Positions 44,569 to 55,100 of a stretch of 64,000 nucleotides of DNA are shown in pieces. A model generated the notes under the pieces. The model ran no database searches. It was not told the DNA's origin and was given only the letters and a program-made list of their open reading frames with translations. The DNA lies in NCBI RefSeq assembly GCF_002483235.1, contig NZ_DLHN01000023.1:1-64000 (forward strand), in the 5' to 3' direction. Made by a program: the position numbers and the translations under genes. Within the stretch, counting starts at the first letter, position 1, and the number at the start of each line of letters is the position of its first letter. Origin of the DNA: Pedobacter glucosidilyticus. GTDB taxonomy: Bacteria; Bacteroidota; Bacteroidia; Sphingobacteriales; Sphingobacteriaceae.

Positions 44569-44981
44569 ATAAAGTTTATAAACTCTATTACTTTCAAAAA
44601 AGTAAAATAAATGAATAAAAAAATCTACACACTGTGTAGAGAATTAAAATTATTTGGTGTTAAACCTTACTAAACCTAAGAAACAACCCAAATGAGTAAA
44701 GATAGATCAGCACAAGTATTTCATTTTGACCTTTATTATAACATCTACTTGCTATGGTAATTTTACAAGTGTTTTTAGTAGAGATTTAATATATCATGTA
44801 TTTATTTCATATAAAAAAAGCCCTTGTAGGGCTTTATATTTAATGTACATTTTCAATTAAAATCAATCAATTATTTTACGATGATATCCATAGTTTTAAA
44901 TGTTGTTTGTATAAATATATGTATTAACACTTTAATTACAAAAAATAATAACAATTGTTTGTGATTAGGTATATGCTTACT
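44569..44981. other. AT-rich gap with palindrome and bidirectional terminator
   Basis: No coding frame is seen. It holds a perfect 17-base palindrome (tctacaca-c-tgtgtaga, 44624-44640) and a hairpin AAGCCC/GGGCTT at 44818-44835 flanked by A and T runs, which could end transcripts from either side. Confidence 0.65.
44817..44838. terminator. Hairpin terminator between convergent genes
   Basis: AAGCCC (44818-44823) pairs with GGGCTT (44830-44835) across a short loop, with A run upstream and TATATT downstream. It lies between the DUF1016 remnant (plus strand) and the hypothetical gene on the minus strand. Confidence 0.7.
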
Positions 44982-45566
44982 TTACTTTACTTTACAAGAG
45001 TTTCCGCTAAAAAATTCTCCTTTCACAATATCATTTTTATGCTTGTAGGTTTTTTTAATAACTCTGGTAAAACCTGTTAATGAATGTTTAGCAATAACTT
45101 CAATAGTTATGAAATTTTTCTTACTTATTAAATGATGTATGTCTGTATAGGTCAAAAATTGTGCCGCGTAATCAGTTCTTTTTTCTAATCTCTTTTCACC
45201 AAGAATGAGATTTTGAAATAGATGTCCTATATACAATCTATTGATTACCCATTGAAAATCTTTAACAAGCGGAATAGTTTTAAAATGGAAATTCTCGGCA
45301 TTTTTTGATGGTATTATTTCAGTATTCCAAACTCTTACTTGAATATCATATATTCTAAAAAATAAAGATTTGTTTATTATTTTAAAAAAGTAACTGTTTT
45401 GGGTTTCTAAAGGTTGTGATTCGTCATAACTATGAGCGATTTTATCACATATAACTACTCTAGGCTTTAAAAGTGCTAGAATTAATAAGAATAACCCAGA
45501 AGAAAACAGTCCGGTTATGATATTATTAAATAAGTTAGATTCAATAAATCTATTTAGTGCTTCCAT
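44982..45566 (-). CDS. Hypothetical membrane-anchored protein
   Basis: The 194-residue protein has one N-terminal helix (about 14-33, IITGLFSSGLFLLILALL) followed by a basic soluble domain with no motif I know. The C-terminal part is Lys-rich (KKTYKHKNDIVKGEFFSGN). It lies next to the DUF1016 remnant in an accessory-looking stretch with long AT-rich flanks, so it may be a transferred gene of unknown role. Confidence 0.6.
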   Translation of the reverse strand: MEALNRFIESNLFNNIITGLFSSGLFLLILALLKPRVVICDKIAHSYDESQPLETQNSYFFKIINKSLFFRIYDIQVRVWNTEIIPSKNAENFHFKTIPLVKDFQWVINRLYIGHLFQNLILGEKRLEKRTDYAAQFLTYTDIHHLISKKNFITIEVIAKHSLTGFTRVIKKTYKHKNDIVKGEFFSGNSCKVK

Positions 45567-45648
45567 AAGGTAATTATTTACTAAAGTAATAATTTGTCTT
45601 ATGAAAAAAAATAGTTATAAATATATTCATAGAATGCTTTCTAAAACC

Positions 45649-45678
45649 AAAAAGCCCAGCTATTACAGCCAGGCTTTT
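45649..45678 (-). terminator. Imperfect hairpin after the fasciclin gene
   Basis: On the minus strand AAAAGCCTGGC and GCTGGGCTTTT pair over eight of eleven positions and are followed by T residues. It lies 25 bases after the fasciclin stop. Confidence 0.65.
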
Positions 45679-45702
45679 ACCCACATCACTATTACGAAAA
45701 AA

Positions 45703-46251
45703 TTATTTTGGTAATACTACGCTATCAATTACATGGATAACGCCGTTTTTTTGATTCACATCTGCAATGGTAACATAGGCAGTTCCTTTGTTTTCATCCC
45801 AAAGTTTTACTTTATCACCATCTAAAGAAGCGTATAATTTACCACCATTAACGGTTGTAAAAGTTGCTTTTCCGTTACCTGCTTTAATAGCTTTAACTAC
45901 ATCAGCAGCAGAAAATTTCCCTGCTAAAACATGGTATGTTAAGATGCTAGTTAATTTTGCTTTGTTTTCTGGTTTTACTAAAGTTTCTACCGTTCCGGCA
46001 GGTAATTTTTCAAATGCCGCGTTGGTTGGTGCAAATACCGTAAACGGACCTTTACCTTTTAAAGTTTCTACTAAACCGGCAGCTTTTACAGCAGCTACTA
46101 AAGTAGTGTGATCTTTAGATTTAACCGCATTATCAATAATGTCTTTAGAGGCATACATAGGTGCACCACCTACCATTGGGTTTTCTTGTGCTTGTACATT
46201 TGTAGTTGCCATAGCTACTAAGGCAAATACAGCTAAAAATATTTTCTTCAT
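45703..46251 (-). CDS. Fasciclin-domain exported protein
   Basis: The 182-residue protein has a signal peptide (MKKIFLAVFALVAMATTNVQA) and a single FAS1 domain: DHTTLVAAVKAAGLVETLKGKGPFTVFAPTNAAFEKLPAGTVE, then LTSILTYHVLAGKFSAADVV and NGVIHVIDSVVLPK. FAS1 proteins mediate adhesion; the partner is unknown. The gene is alone, with a hairpin after it and a 100-base AT-rich gap before it. Confidence 0.93.
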   Translation of the reverse strand: MKKIFLAVFALVAMATTNVQAQENPMVGGAPMYASKDIIDNAVKSKDHTTLVAAVKAAGLVETLKGKGPFTVFAPTNAAFEKLPAGTVETLVKPENKAKLTSILTYHVLAGKFSAADVVKAIKAGNGKATFTTVNGGKLYASLDGDKVKLWDENKGTAYVTIADVNQKNGVIHVIDSVVLPK

Positions 46252-46353
46252 TTTCTTCTTGTTTGTTTGGGAGCATTTACGCTGTAAAACAAACTCTGGA
46301 TTTTAAAAAATGAAAAATATTTTTATCTCACTGATAGTTAATGGCTTGTATGT

Positions 46354-47148
46354 CTAAATAACTTCTCTTTTTCTAATCATTTTAGAAAAATAAGCCGGGA
46401 AGAAACGCTTTATAAGCACCGCAAATTTTTCTTTTTTGCCAATTAAAACTTCTTCTTTTTTCTTTTCAACAGCTTTTAAAATTTGTGTAGCACAGTCTAA
46501 AGCAGATAAGCCTTCTTCTTGGTTTTTATCCATTTTATTGTAGAGAGAACCATCTCCGGTAACAGAGTTTAGGGTAATATCCGTACGAACAAAACCTGGA
46601 CAGATGATAGAAATAGCTATACCATGCTGATAAACTTCATTCCTTAAAGAATCAAAATAGCCATGTAAAGCATGTTTAGATGCTGCATAGGAACTTCTAT
46701 ATTGAGTGCCAAATTTCCCTACCAAAGAACTCATCACTACAATATGCCCACTTTTTTGGTTGATCATTTTTGCTACTACAGCTTTACTCAAGATTACCGT
46801 TCCCCAGTAATTGGTATTCATGATTTTTTCTTCAGTGGCAGTGGTGGTTTCTAACGCTAAAGAACGCTGACTAATCCCTCCACAATTAATGAGCAGGTCT
46901 ATCTTGCCATAAATTTTCCAGGCTTCTTCTGCTTTTTGAGCTAAAGTTTCTTTTTGCTCTAAGTCCAAAGGTAGGATATGAATATCTAAAGGATTACCTT
47001 TTAGTTTTTGCTTTAAATCATACAGTTTTTCTCTACTACGGGCAGATAAAATAACTTTAGCACCTTGCTGAAAAAGTATAATGCTTAAAGCTTTCCCTAT
47101 ACCAGAGGAAGCACCTGTTATCCAAACAATTTTATTTTTAAAGTTCAT
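46354..47148 (-). CDS. Short-chain dehydrogenase/reductase
   Basis: The 264-residue protein has the SDR cofactor motif TGASSGIGKA near residue 11, the NCGG stretch, catalytic Ser in VVMSSLVGKFG and the YAASKHAL pair. A C-terminal hydrophobic/basic tail (KRFFPAYFSKMIRKREVI) may bind membrane, as in the DHRS7-like group. The substrate is unknown. It overlaps hemW by 11 bases and is translated after it. Confidence 0.92.
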   Translation of the reverse strand: MNFKNKIVWITGASSGIGKALSIILFQQGAKVILSARSREKLYDLKQKLKGNPLDIHILPLDLEQKETLAQKAEEAWKIYGKIDLLINCGGISQRSLALETTTATEEKIMNTNYWGTVILSKAVVAKMINQKSGHIVVMSSLVGKFGTQYRSSYAASKHALHGYFDSLRNEVYQHGIAISIICPGFVRTDITLNSVTGDGSLYNKMDKNQEEGLSALDCATQILKAVEKKKEEVLIGKKEKFAVLIKRFFPAYFSKMIRKREVI

Positions 47149-48277
47149 GGTCTTCTATAAAAAGTTCGGCAGCAATATGGTCTGCATACAGCTTGCCATT
47201 GGGTGTTAAAATGAAATGATTTTCTACAAGCGTAACCCAACCTCTGTTAACAAATTCTTCTATATTTTGCTTTAAATTTTCAGATGTATCAGTATCAAAT
47301 TTAGCTATAACCTCTGGATAATTTATACCCCACATGGTTCTTAGACTAGTCATTACATATTCATTAAAACGGTTAGCAAAGCTTAATTCTTCTAGCTCAA
47401 AAGGAATGGTATTTTGCATTAAAGCATCGGTGTATTTAGCATTATTGGCTATATTCCATTGTCTGCTTATGCCGTTAAAAGAGTGTGCCGATGGTCCGAT
47501 ACCTAAATATTTAACACCTTTCCAATAATTGGTATTGTGCTTAGAATAGTTTTTGTTTTTAGCGAAGTTAGAAATCTCGTAATGTTCAAAGCCTTGTTCT
47601 GCTAGCTTTTCCATCAAAATTTGAAACTGTCGGGCACTTTGGGCATCATCCATAGGTTTCTGCAAACCTTTTTGTACAAAAGAAGCTAGAGCTGTTTTTT
47701 GCTCAACCGTCATACTGTAGCAAGAAATATGTTGTATATCCAATGCTAGCGTTTGGTTAATATTAGCCAGCCATTTTTCATCACTTAATAAAGGGTACCC
47801 GTAAATTAAATCGATGGTGATGTTTTCAAAACCAGCATCCTGAGCAGTTTTAATAGCATATTCACTTTCTTTGGCTTCATGCGCTCTATTCATCCATTTT
47901 AAATCTTCCTCAAAAAAAGATTGTACACCAATACTAAAACGGTTGATGGAGGTATTTCTTAAAGCTTTGATTTTTGTAGGGCTTAAATCATCAGGATTAG
48001 CCTCTAGTGTAATTTCTGCTGTATCGGCTATTTCAAAAGTGTGATATAAGGTGTGGAAAATATGGTTTAAATCCGTCTCAGACAAAATAGAAGGCGTACC
48101 GCCACCAAAATAAATGGTTTCTATAGGTTCTTGCTCAAGATAATTTTTCTGAATTTGAATTTCTTTAAGGATAGCTGCCAGCATTTCATCCTTATACTTT
48201 AAAGAAGTACTAAAATGAAAATCGCAATAATGGCAAGCCTGTTTACAAAAAGGAATATGGATATAAATACCTGCCAT
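47138..48277 (-). CDS. hemW: Radical SAM heme chaperone HemW
   Basis: HemW binds heme and inserts it into respiratory proteins. The 379-residue protein starts MAGIYIHIPFCKQACHYCDFHFS, whose C-x3-C-x2-C motif binds the 4Fe-4S cluster; the next residue after the third Cys plus one is Phe rather than the extra Cys of HemN, so this is HemW not the oxygen-independent oxidase. ETIYFGGGTPSIL, EANPDDLS, NRFSIGVQSF and HYEISNFA follow as usual. It is useful beside a heme-rich respiratory chain, though not in the same operon. Confidence 0.9.
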   Translation of the reverse strand: MAGIYIHIPFCKQACHYCDFHFSTSLKYKDEMLAAILKEIQIQKNYLEQEPIETIYFGGGTPSILSETDLNHIFHTLYHTFEIADTAEITLEANPDDLSPTKIKALRNTSINRFSIGVQSFFEEDLKWMNRAHEAKESEYAIKTAQDAGFENITIDLIYGYPLLSDEKWLANINQTLALDIQHISCYSMTVEQKTALASFVQKGLQKPMDDAQSARQFQILMEKLAEQGFEHYEISNFAKNKNYSKHNTNYWKGVKYLGIGPSAHSFNGISRQWNIANNAKYTDALMQNTIPFELEELSFANRFNEYVMTSLRTMWGINYPEVIAKFDTDTSENLKQNIEEFVNRGWVTLVENHFILTPNGKLYADHIAAELFIEDHEL

Positions 48278-48376
48278 TTTGCAAATGTAAGGATATGTTA
48301 GGTAAACTTATTTAATTAAAGTAAAAGGAGATTTAAAATTTACATGTGAGGATTAATTTTTTTGATGATTTAATTT

Positions 48377-48384
48377 TATATTTG
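48377..48384 (+). promoter_or_regulatory. Predicted -7 box upstream of the ECF sigma gene
   Basis: TATATTTG fits TAnnTTTG and lies 55 bases before the ATG. No -33 TTTG is found at normal spacing, so the call is tentative. Confidence 0.3.
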
Positions 48385-48439
48385 AAGTAAGATTAAGATA
48401 TTTATAATGAAAAGTTGCTTTATTTAGCAATTTAAAAAC

Positions 48440-49000
48440 ATGAACGCTCAAACTTGGTATAATATAAAACAGGGCGACCAGCAAGCCATGATGCTACTTT
48501 ATAAAGAGAGCTATCAGGATTTGTATGCCTTTGGTTTTAGAATTTGTGCTAACAAAGAGCAGGTAAAAGATTGTATTCATGAGATGTTTTGTGAGATATG
48601 GCAAAAACGTCATGCTCTGGCAGAAGTTCAGCAAGTGAAAGCATATCTCCGTACTTACTTAAAAAGAAAGCTACTCAAAGAAATTTATCAAAACCATAAT
48701 CACGAGGGCTTAACTAAAGTTGATGAGGGTATAGGCAAGGAAAAATCTTATGAAAGCTTATTGATAGAAGCCCAAGAGAGCGATGAAAAGAAGAAAAAGC
48801 TATGGTTAGCTTTAGATCATTTGACTAAAAATCAAAGAGAAATCATCAAACTCAAGTTTTACGAGGGTTTAAACTATGAGCAAATTGCTTCTGCACTTAA
48901 TTTGCAACCCCGTACGGTTTATAATCATGTTTATGAGGCACTACAAGTATTAAGAAAGCTGCTAAAATCATTCATTATATTCTTTTTCTTCCTTTTTTGA
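48440..49000 (+). CDS. ECF RNA polymerase sigma factor
   Basis: The 186-residue protein has sigma region 2 (QQAMMLLYKESYQDLYAFGFRICANKEQVKDCIHEMFCEIWQKRH) and region 4 (LDHLTKNQREIIKLKFYEGLNYEQIASALNLQPRTVYNHVYEALQVLRK). It is the FecI-like type used with FecR anti-sigma factors in Bacteroidota. The C-terminus is unusually hydrophobic (SFIIFFFFLF). FecR is not immediately next but comes after one intervening gene, at 51125. Confidence 0.9.
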   Translation: MNAQTWYNIKQGDQQAMMLLYKESYQDLYAFGFRICANKEQVKDCIHEMFCEIWQKRHALAEVQQVKAYLRTYLKRKLLKEIYQNHNHEGLTKVDEGIGKEKSYESLLIEAQESDEKKKKLWLALDHLTKNQREIIKLKFYEGLNYEQIASALNLQPRTVYNHVYEALQVLRKLLKSFIIFFFFLF

Positions 49001-49100
49001 AGTGATTTTAAGCTGTTCTGAAAAAAAGTTAAAAAATTTCTGGTAAAAAGTAAAGGTTTTTTGCACTGTATATAAAAGTCAGAAAACTAAACAAACTAAG

Positions 49101-51110
49101 ATGAAGAAAATTTTACTTTTTATCCCCCTTTTAATTTCTTGTATAGCGGTTAAAGGGCAATGGAATGGTGCGACTCCTATTGTAACCACTAGTAATACTA
49201 CAGCTAAAACAGCTCCAGTTGCTATTAATGATGGTAATGGCAATATGATTATAGCATGGGTGGATGCCAGAAATTCTGCAACTACGGGTACAGATATTTA
49301 TATCCAAAAAATTAATAAAGATGGAACATTACCTTGGGGAGCAGAGAAAATTGTTTGTAATGCAGCTGAAGGGCAGTCTAATGTTAGTTTAACTTCTGAT
49401 GGAGCAGGTGGTGCTATATTGGTTTGGGATGATAATAGGAACTCCGCAACAACAGGTACTGATATTTATGGACAAAGGGTTAATGCCTCTGGTAATATTT
49501 TGTGGGCAGCAAATGGGGTAATTATTGCTAATGGGGATGATACACAAACCTCTGCAATACTCTCTATGATAAATGCTACTGAAGCGGTTATTGTTTGGCG
49601 AGACTCAAGAAGATTAGTGCCAAAACCAAGTAATCCCACTGAGTTTGTAAGAGACCAAGATCCTTTCGCTAATAAAATTTTAATAAGTGATGGTTCTAAA
49701 CAATGGGGTGCCAATGATATTCAATTATCTGACGCTTTGGGAACTCAAACGGAACTTGCTATACTCCCAGATGGAAATAATGGAATATTTATAGTTTGGA
49801 CAGATCCCTCGGGTACACCTACTTTAACCTCGGATAGAGATATTTTTGGTCAAAGATTAAATAATTCTGGAACTAAATTATGGGCAACATCATCAACCAT
49901 TGGTTTACCATTAATTTCTGTGGCAGGCATACAACAAACAGCTTCAATTGCTTTAGATGGGGCTGGAGGATTGGTGGCAGTTTTTTCTGATGCAAGATCT
50001 GGCACTAATGGAGGAAGCGATATTTACGCACAAAGGTTTGATAGTAATGGTGCAAAGGTTTGGGTAAACGATGTAAAAGTGGTTGATGCAATTGGTTTTC
50101 AATCTAATCCTTATGTAGTAAATTCGAATAATGAATTCGTATGTATATGGTCAGATCCAAGGGCGACTAATAGAAATATATATGCACAAAAGCTAGACTT
50201 GTCTGGTACTTTAAAATGGACACCATCTGGAGGTACGGCACTAGATGGTATAGCTATTTGCACAGCAACGGGAAATCAACCAACATCTAGTACGTTTAGC
50301 GGAGTAGTTTTACAAGGCGACGGTTTAGGTGGTGCTTTTATAGTTTGGGACGATGCTAGAGGTACAGATAATGGTGTTTACAGCCAATATATCAATACAA
50401 CAGGTGCTATCCAATTTGCAGCTAATGGTTTACTTGTATCTGATGCTACAGGAAATCAAAGAACGCCAGTTATTATAGCAGATGGTTCTGGTGGTTTTAT
50501 TACAGCATGGACAGATTCAAGAACTTCAACAAATGGCGAAATTTATGCAGCTAGAATTAGTTCTACCGGCACCCTACCCGTAACCTACACCTCCTTTACC
50601 GCTACTAAAAACACTTTAAACGAAGTTTCTTTAGTTTGGAATATTGCTTCTGAAATTAATACAGATGAATATTTAATAGAAAGAAAAGGAGAAACTGGAG
50701 ATTTTATTACTATCGGAAGTTTAAAAGCTCAACAACTAAACACTTACAGTTTTACTGATAAAAATCCATTATTAGGGAATAACTATTATCGCATTAAAGC
50801 CAAAGATTTTGATGCTACCTTATCTTATTCTGACGTAAAAACTGTCCAAATAGACGCTTTAAATTCAGATGCAATAAGCGTTTATCCTAACCCAACTTCA
50901 GACAGACTAAATATCACCATCAATAAAGCGGGTAATTATCAAATTAAATTTGTAGACCAAAGCGGTAGAGTGGTACTAGAGAAAGCTATCGAATTAAATT
51001 CAGGTTTAAATGATTTAGGTGTATCTTTATCTTCATTTAGCGCAGGTACGTATTATTTAACTTTAACTAACCAGTTAAATTATATCGCTAAAAAAATCAT
51101 CAAGATATAA
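49101..51110 (+). CDS. T9SS-exported repeat protein (beta-propeller-like)
   Basis: The 669-residue protein has a signal peptide (MKKILLFIPLLISCIAVKGQ) and about eight repeats of 50-70 residues with the core DGxGGxxxVWxDxRxxxxxDIYxQRxNxxGxxxW, for example DGAGGAILVWDDNRNS and DGLGGAFIVWDDARGT. Then comes an FN3-like region from LPVTYTSFTATKN and a C-terminal T9SS type A sorting domain (VYPNPTSDRLNITINKAGNYQIKF ... AGTYYLTLTN). It is predicted to be exported and surface-bound by the type IX system. The repeats suggest an eight-bladed propeller. It lies between the sigma gene and FecR. Confidence 0.85.
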   Translation: MKKILLFIPLLISCIAVKGQWNGATPIVTTSNTTAKTAPVAINDGNGNMIIAWVDARNSATTGTDIYIQKINKDGTLPWGAEKIVCNAAEGQSNVSLTSDGAGGAILVWDDNRNSATTGTDIYGQRVNASGNILWAANGVIIANGDDTQTSAILSMINATEAVIVWRDSRRLVPKPSNPTEFVRDQDPFANKILISDGSKQWGANDIQLSDALGTQTELAILPDGNNGIFIVWTDPSGTPTLTSDRDIFGQRLNNSGTKLWATSSTIGLPLISVAGIQQTASIALDGAGGLVAVFSDARSGTNGGSDIYAQRFDSNGAKVWVNDVKVVDAIGFQSNPYVVNSNNEFVCIWSDPRATNRNIYAQKLDLSGTLKWTPSGGTALDGIAICTATGNQPTSSTFSGVVLQGDGLGGAFIVWDDARGTDNGVYSQYINTTGAIQFAANGLLVSDATGNQRTPVIIADGSGGFITAWTDSRTSTNGEIYAARISSTGTLPVTYTSFTATKNTLNEVSLVWNIASEINTDEYLIERKGETGDFITIGSLKAQQLNTYSFTDKNPLLGNNYYRIKAKDFDATLSYSDVKTVQIDALNSDAISVYPNPTSDRLNITINKAGNYQIKFVDQSGRVVLEKAIELNSGLNDLGVSLSSFSAGTYYLTLTNQLNYIAKKIIKI

Positions 51111-51124
51111 TATTTATAAAATTT

Positions 51125-52141
51125 ATGCACTATAACCTTTATACGGCAGAAGATTTTGCATCAGACGAATCATTTATCAATTATTATCTCAAAAGTAATG
51201 TTGATGATGTGAGTTTTTGGTCAGAGTGGATCAGCTGTAATCCAGAAAAACTGGATGAAGTTTTAACAGCAGAACGTTTATTGGATATGCTGCACTTGCA
51301 GCTTCCAGAGCATGAGCTGGATGTAGAGTTGAATAAATTTGAATCTTTTTTGAAGGCAGAGGAAGCTAAGCCAGAAGCGCTATTAACTAGCTCGCCTTCA
51401 AAATTTTCTATAAATGGTGTTTATGTAGTGCTAGTACTCCTCATATTGGTGCCAACCCTTTTTATTGGTGTGAAGCGTTTTACAAAAGCGAAGGAAATTG
51501 CTCAAACTTATATCACCAAACATAATTCTTTCGGACAAAGAAGTATCATCCAGTTAAGTGATGGTACAAAAGTTACGTTAAATGCCAATAGTACTATCAA
51601 GTATCCTAAAATTTTTGGGGCTATCAGAAATGTAGAATTGGAAGGCGAAGCCTATTTTGAAGTGATGAAGAATCCTAAAAAGCCATTTGTAGTACATACA
51701 GGTGCTTTAACTACACAAGTTTTAGGCACTTCTTTTAATGTGAATACCCAGTTAGCATCAGGTAAAATTGAAGTAGCTTTAATAGAAGGAAGTGTTAAAG
51801 TTAATGATCAGTTAACGGGTAATACTTTAACCTTACAGCCTCAAGAACGAGTGGTATTTGACCAGGCAACTAACAAAATCATCAAGTCTGATTTTGATGC
51901 TGAACTTTTAACCTCATGGAAAGATGGTGTGTTAAAATTTAAAAATGCTTCTTTTGAAGAGATTGCCAAGAAGGTTTATGCTACCTATGGGATAACCCTT
52001 ATAAATTTAAGTAAACATGCCAACTGGAAATATACAGGCGAGTTTAAGAATACAGATTACGTTAGTTTGATCAAAAGTATCTGTTTTTCAGAAAATTTAA
52101 CCTATAAACAAGTTCAGGATACGCTCTATATCAATAAATAA
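51125..52141 (+). CDS. FecR-family anti-sigma factor
   Basis: The 338-residue protein has a cytosolic N-terminal region, one membrane helix (about 100-118, VYVVLVLLILVPTLFIGV), and a periplasmic FecR domain with GQRSIIQLSDGTKVTLNANSTIKYP, GEAYFEVMKNPKKPFVV and VLGTSFNVNTQ, followed by a DUF4974 region. It should hold the ECF sigma until the adjacent TonB-dependent transporter signals. SusC begins immediately after the stop, so the two are translated together. Confidence 0.93.
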   Translation: MHYNLYTAEDFASDESFINYYLKSNVDDVSFWSEWISCNPEKLDEVLTAERLLDMLHLQLPEHELDVELNKFESFLKAEEAKPEALLTSSPSKFSINGVYVVLVLLILVPTLFIGVKRFTKAKEIAQTYITKHNSFGQRSIIQLSDGTKVTLNANSTIKYPKIFGAIRNVELEGEAYFEVMKNPKKPFVVHTGALTTQVLGTSFNVNTQLASGKIEVALIEGSVKVNDQLTGNTLTLQPQERVVFDQATNKIIKSDFDAELLTSWKDGVLKFKNASFEEIAKKVYATYGITLINLSKHANWKYTGEFKNTDYVSLIKSICFSENLTYKQVQDTLYINK

Positions 52142-55100
52142 ATGTATAAAATAGCTCAAAAAAGTTTACTACCTATATTATTTTTGTTTGTCCTTTTAAC
52201 AGGAGTTGTAAAAGCTCAAAACAATTTGAGTTTAAACTTTAATAACGTTGCTTTAATTGATGTACTCAATGCTATAGAAAAGCAAAGTAATGTAAAGTTT
52301 AATTATGATGGTTCTGTTATTGATGTTAACCAAAAAGCTACCATTAGGCATTCTGGCTCTTTAAAAGATGCGCTTAACATATTATCAAGGCAGTTAAGAC
52401 TAGATTTTGGTGTTGTAGGTAATAATATATCTATCAGAAGGGCGCAAAGGCCAGTTTCACCAACTGTTAAAATGATAACAGGTAAAATAGTTTCTAAACA
52501 AGATGGAGAAACTTTACCGGGTGTTAACGTACTGATAAAAGGAACCAGGCAAGGTGCTGTAACCAATATCAATGGAGAATTTACCATTAAGTTGATAGGT
52601 GATAACATTGAGAGTACAGTTTTAGAGGCTACTTATTTAGGGTTCAAGCCTAAAGAATTTAGAGTTGGTAAAGAAACCTTTTTTAATATTCAGCTAGAGC
52701 TTGATGCTATAGGCATCAACGAAGTTGTAGTTACCAGCTCTTATACCGCTAATAAAAGAAGGGAAGATGTGGTAGGAAGTATTTCGCAACTAACCGATGC
52801 CCAACTTCAGGTAGATAGGCCAATAGAATCTTTTGATAAAATGATGGAAGGCTTGGTGGCTGGTGTTTATGTAGAAACCAATACCGAGCTAGGAACTCCT
52901 GTAAAAATCAACATTAGAGGACAAGGTTCTTTACCTGCTTTTGGAGGGACTTCAAGACCAGTATCAAATACTTCTTCTCAACCCTTATATGTTGTAGATG
53001 GTATACCAATGTACGAACAGCAGAGAGGAAATGAAAATCAGATTTTTAATAGAGAAGAAAACCTTAACCCTTTAGCAAATATAAATCCTGATGATATTAA
53101 AAGTATTTCGGTTTTAAAAGATGCTACAGCTTCTGCACTTTATGGGGCCGATGCAGCTAATGGCGTAATCATCATCACCACAAAAGGTGGAACAGCTGGT
53201 AAAACTAAAGTAAATTTTAGCTATGATACTGGCGTAGCCACTTTCATTAACGAGTTTAAGTGGTTATCTGGTCCGCAATATTACAGTTTATTAAGAGAAA
53301 CTTATATCAACGATGGTAGGTCTGTAACCGTAGCCTCACAACTTGCAGGAAGCAGTACTATTGATACAGATTGGTTTGATTTAACCAATAGAAATGCAAC
53401 TTATCATAATGCAAACCTAGAAATCTCCGGAGGGAAAGAAAATACTACATTTAGGTTTTCTGCTGGCTACAGAGATCAGCAAGCCAGCTCCATAGGTAAC
53501 GATTTACAAAAAACATATATCCGTTTACGTTTAGACCATAGCCTATCAGACCGTTTTAAAGTAGGATTTTCTTTAAGCCCAACTTTAACTAATAAAAATG
53601 CGCTTAATAATTATGGAGGCGTTTTATTACCTCCAAATTTATCTCCTTATAACGAGGATGGTACTTTTGCCACTTTTCAAGGTGTTCCAAATCCATTAGC
53701 TGTTTTAGCACAAAATGATAATTTTCATAAAGGTTTACAACTGTTAAGTAACTTAAATGCAACCTATAAAATAACAGATTCTTGGGCAATATCTGGTACT
53801 TTTGGTGCAGATTTTTATCAGAATAGGCAAACCATGTATATGTCTGCTTTGAACCAAACAGGAGCAAATCTTAATGGTAGGCTTGCCATTTTTGATAGAA
53901 ATTATCGTAGCTATACGGGCTTTTTACAAGCTACTTATGATAAGGTTTATAACAATAAGCATACAGTAAGTTTTGTTGCAGGTACGCAAGTAGAAGATAA
54001 AACTACTAATTTATTAAGCGGAACAGGTACTGACTTTAGTTTTGATAGGTTACGTGTTTTGGGTGCCGCTGCAGAACAATCTGCAAACTCTTCTCCTTCA
54101 GAAAATGCAGTGGTTTCTTATTATTCTCAATTGGGCTACGATTTAAATAAGAAATATTACATCAATATCAATGGTCGTGTAGATCAATCCTCTGTTTTTG
54201 GTGGCGATAGACAAGTGGCACTAAATGGCTCTTTAGGTTTAGGCTGGATTATCTCTAAAGAGAATTTCTTAAAAAATGTAGAAGCCATCAATTTACTGAA
54301 ATTGAGAGCAACTTATGGTTCAACAGGTAACTCAAGAATTGGTTCTTATGCTGCCCGTGGTTTGTACAATATAGAAACTTCTGATGGTGGTACCTATAAC
54401 GGTAATGTTTCTTCTTTGCCAGGGGCTACCTCTGCTCCAAATCCAGATTTAGGCTGGGAAAAAAACTTTAAGTTTAATTTAGGTTTAGATTTAACTGTTT
54501 TCAACAGATTTCAATTAACAGCAGAATACTACAATAACACGGTGGTAGATTTAATATCTAATGTTAATGTACCCCTTGAAACAGGTTTTACAAATATTTT
54601 ATCTAACACCAGTAAAATGCGAAATCAGGGTTTTGAATTGTCTATCAGTTCAGAAAATATCAAGACCAAAAACTTTACTTGGAGCAGCTCCTTCAATTTT
54701 GGTTCAAACGAAAATAAAATTATTGCATTTAATAATGGTTTTTCGGCCCTTTTTGGGAGTAGAGATGAAGCGGCAGGCTTTAAAGTGGGTAATAGTGCAA
54801 ACGCTATTTATGGTTACCGTTGGGGTGGTGTAAATCCTCAAACCGGTTTAGAAGTATTTTTTGATAAAAATGGAAATATTAAAACTGCAGAAGAGATTAA
54901 TGCACTTCCTATTACCGAAACTGTTGTGATAGGTGATAGATTGCCAGATTTCCAAGGAGGTTTTATCAATAATTTTACGATAAAGGATTTTACCTTTTCA
55001 TTTAACATCTTATATAGCTATGGTGCAGATTTTAAATTTGAGAATGCTGATGAGACGGACGGCAGAAATCTGCAAAATAGAAACCAAAGTATCAATTTGA

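Noticed and set aside
53604..53867. Minus-strand frame of 87 residues within the SusC gene
   Set aside because: It lies fully inside a strongly supported coding region in another frame and shows no family features.
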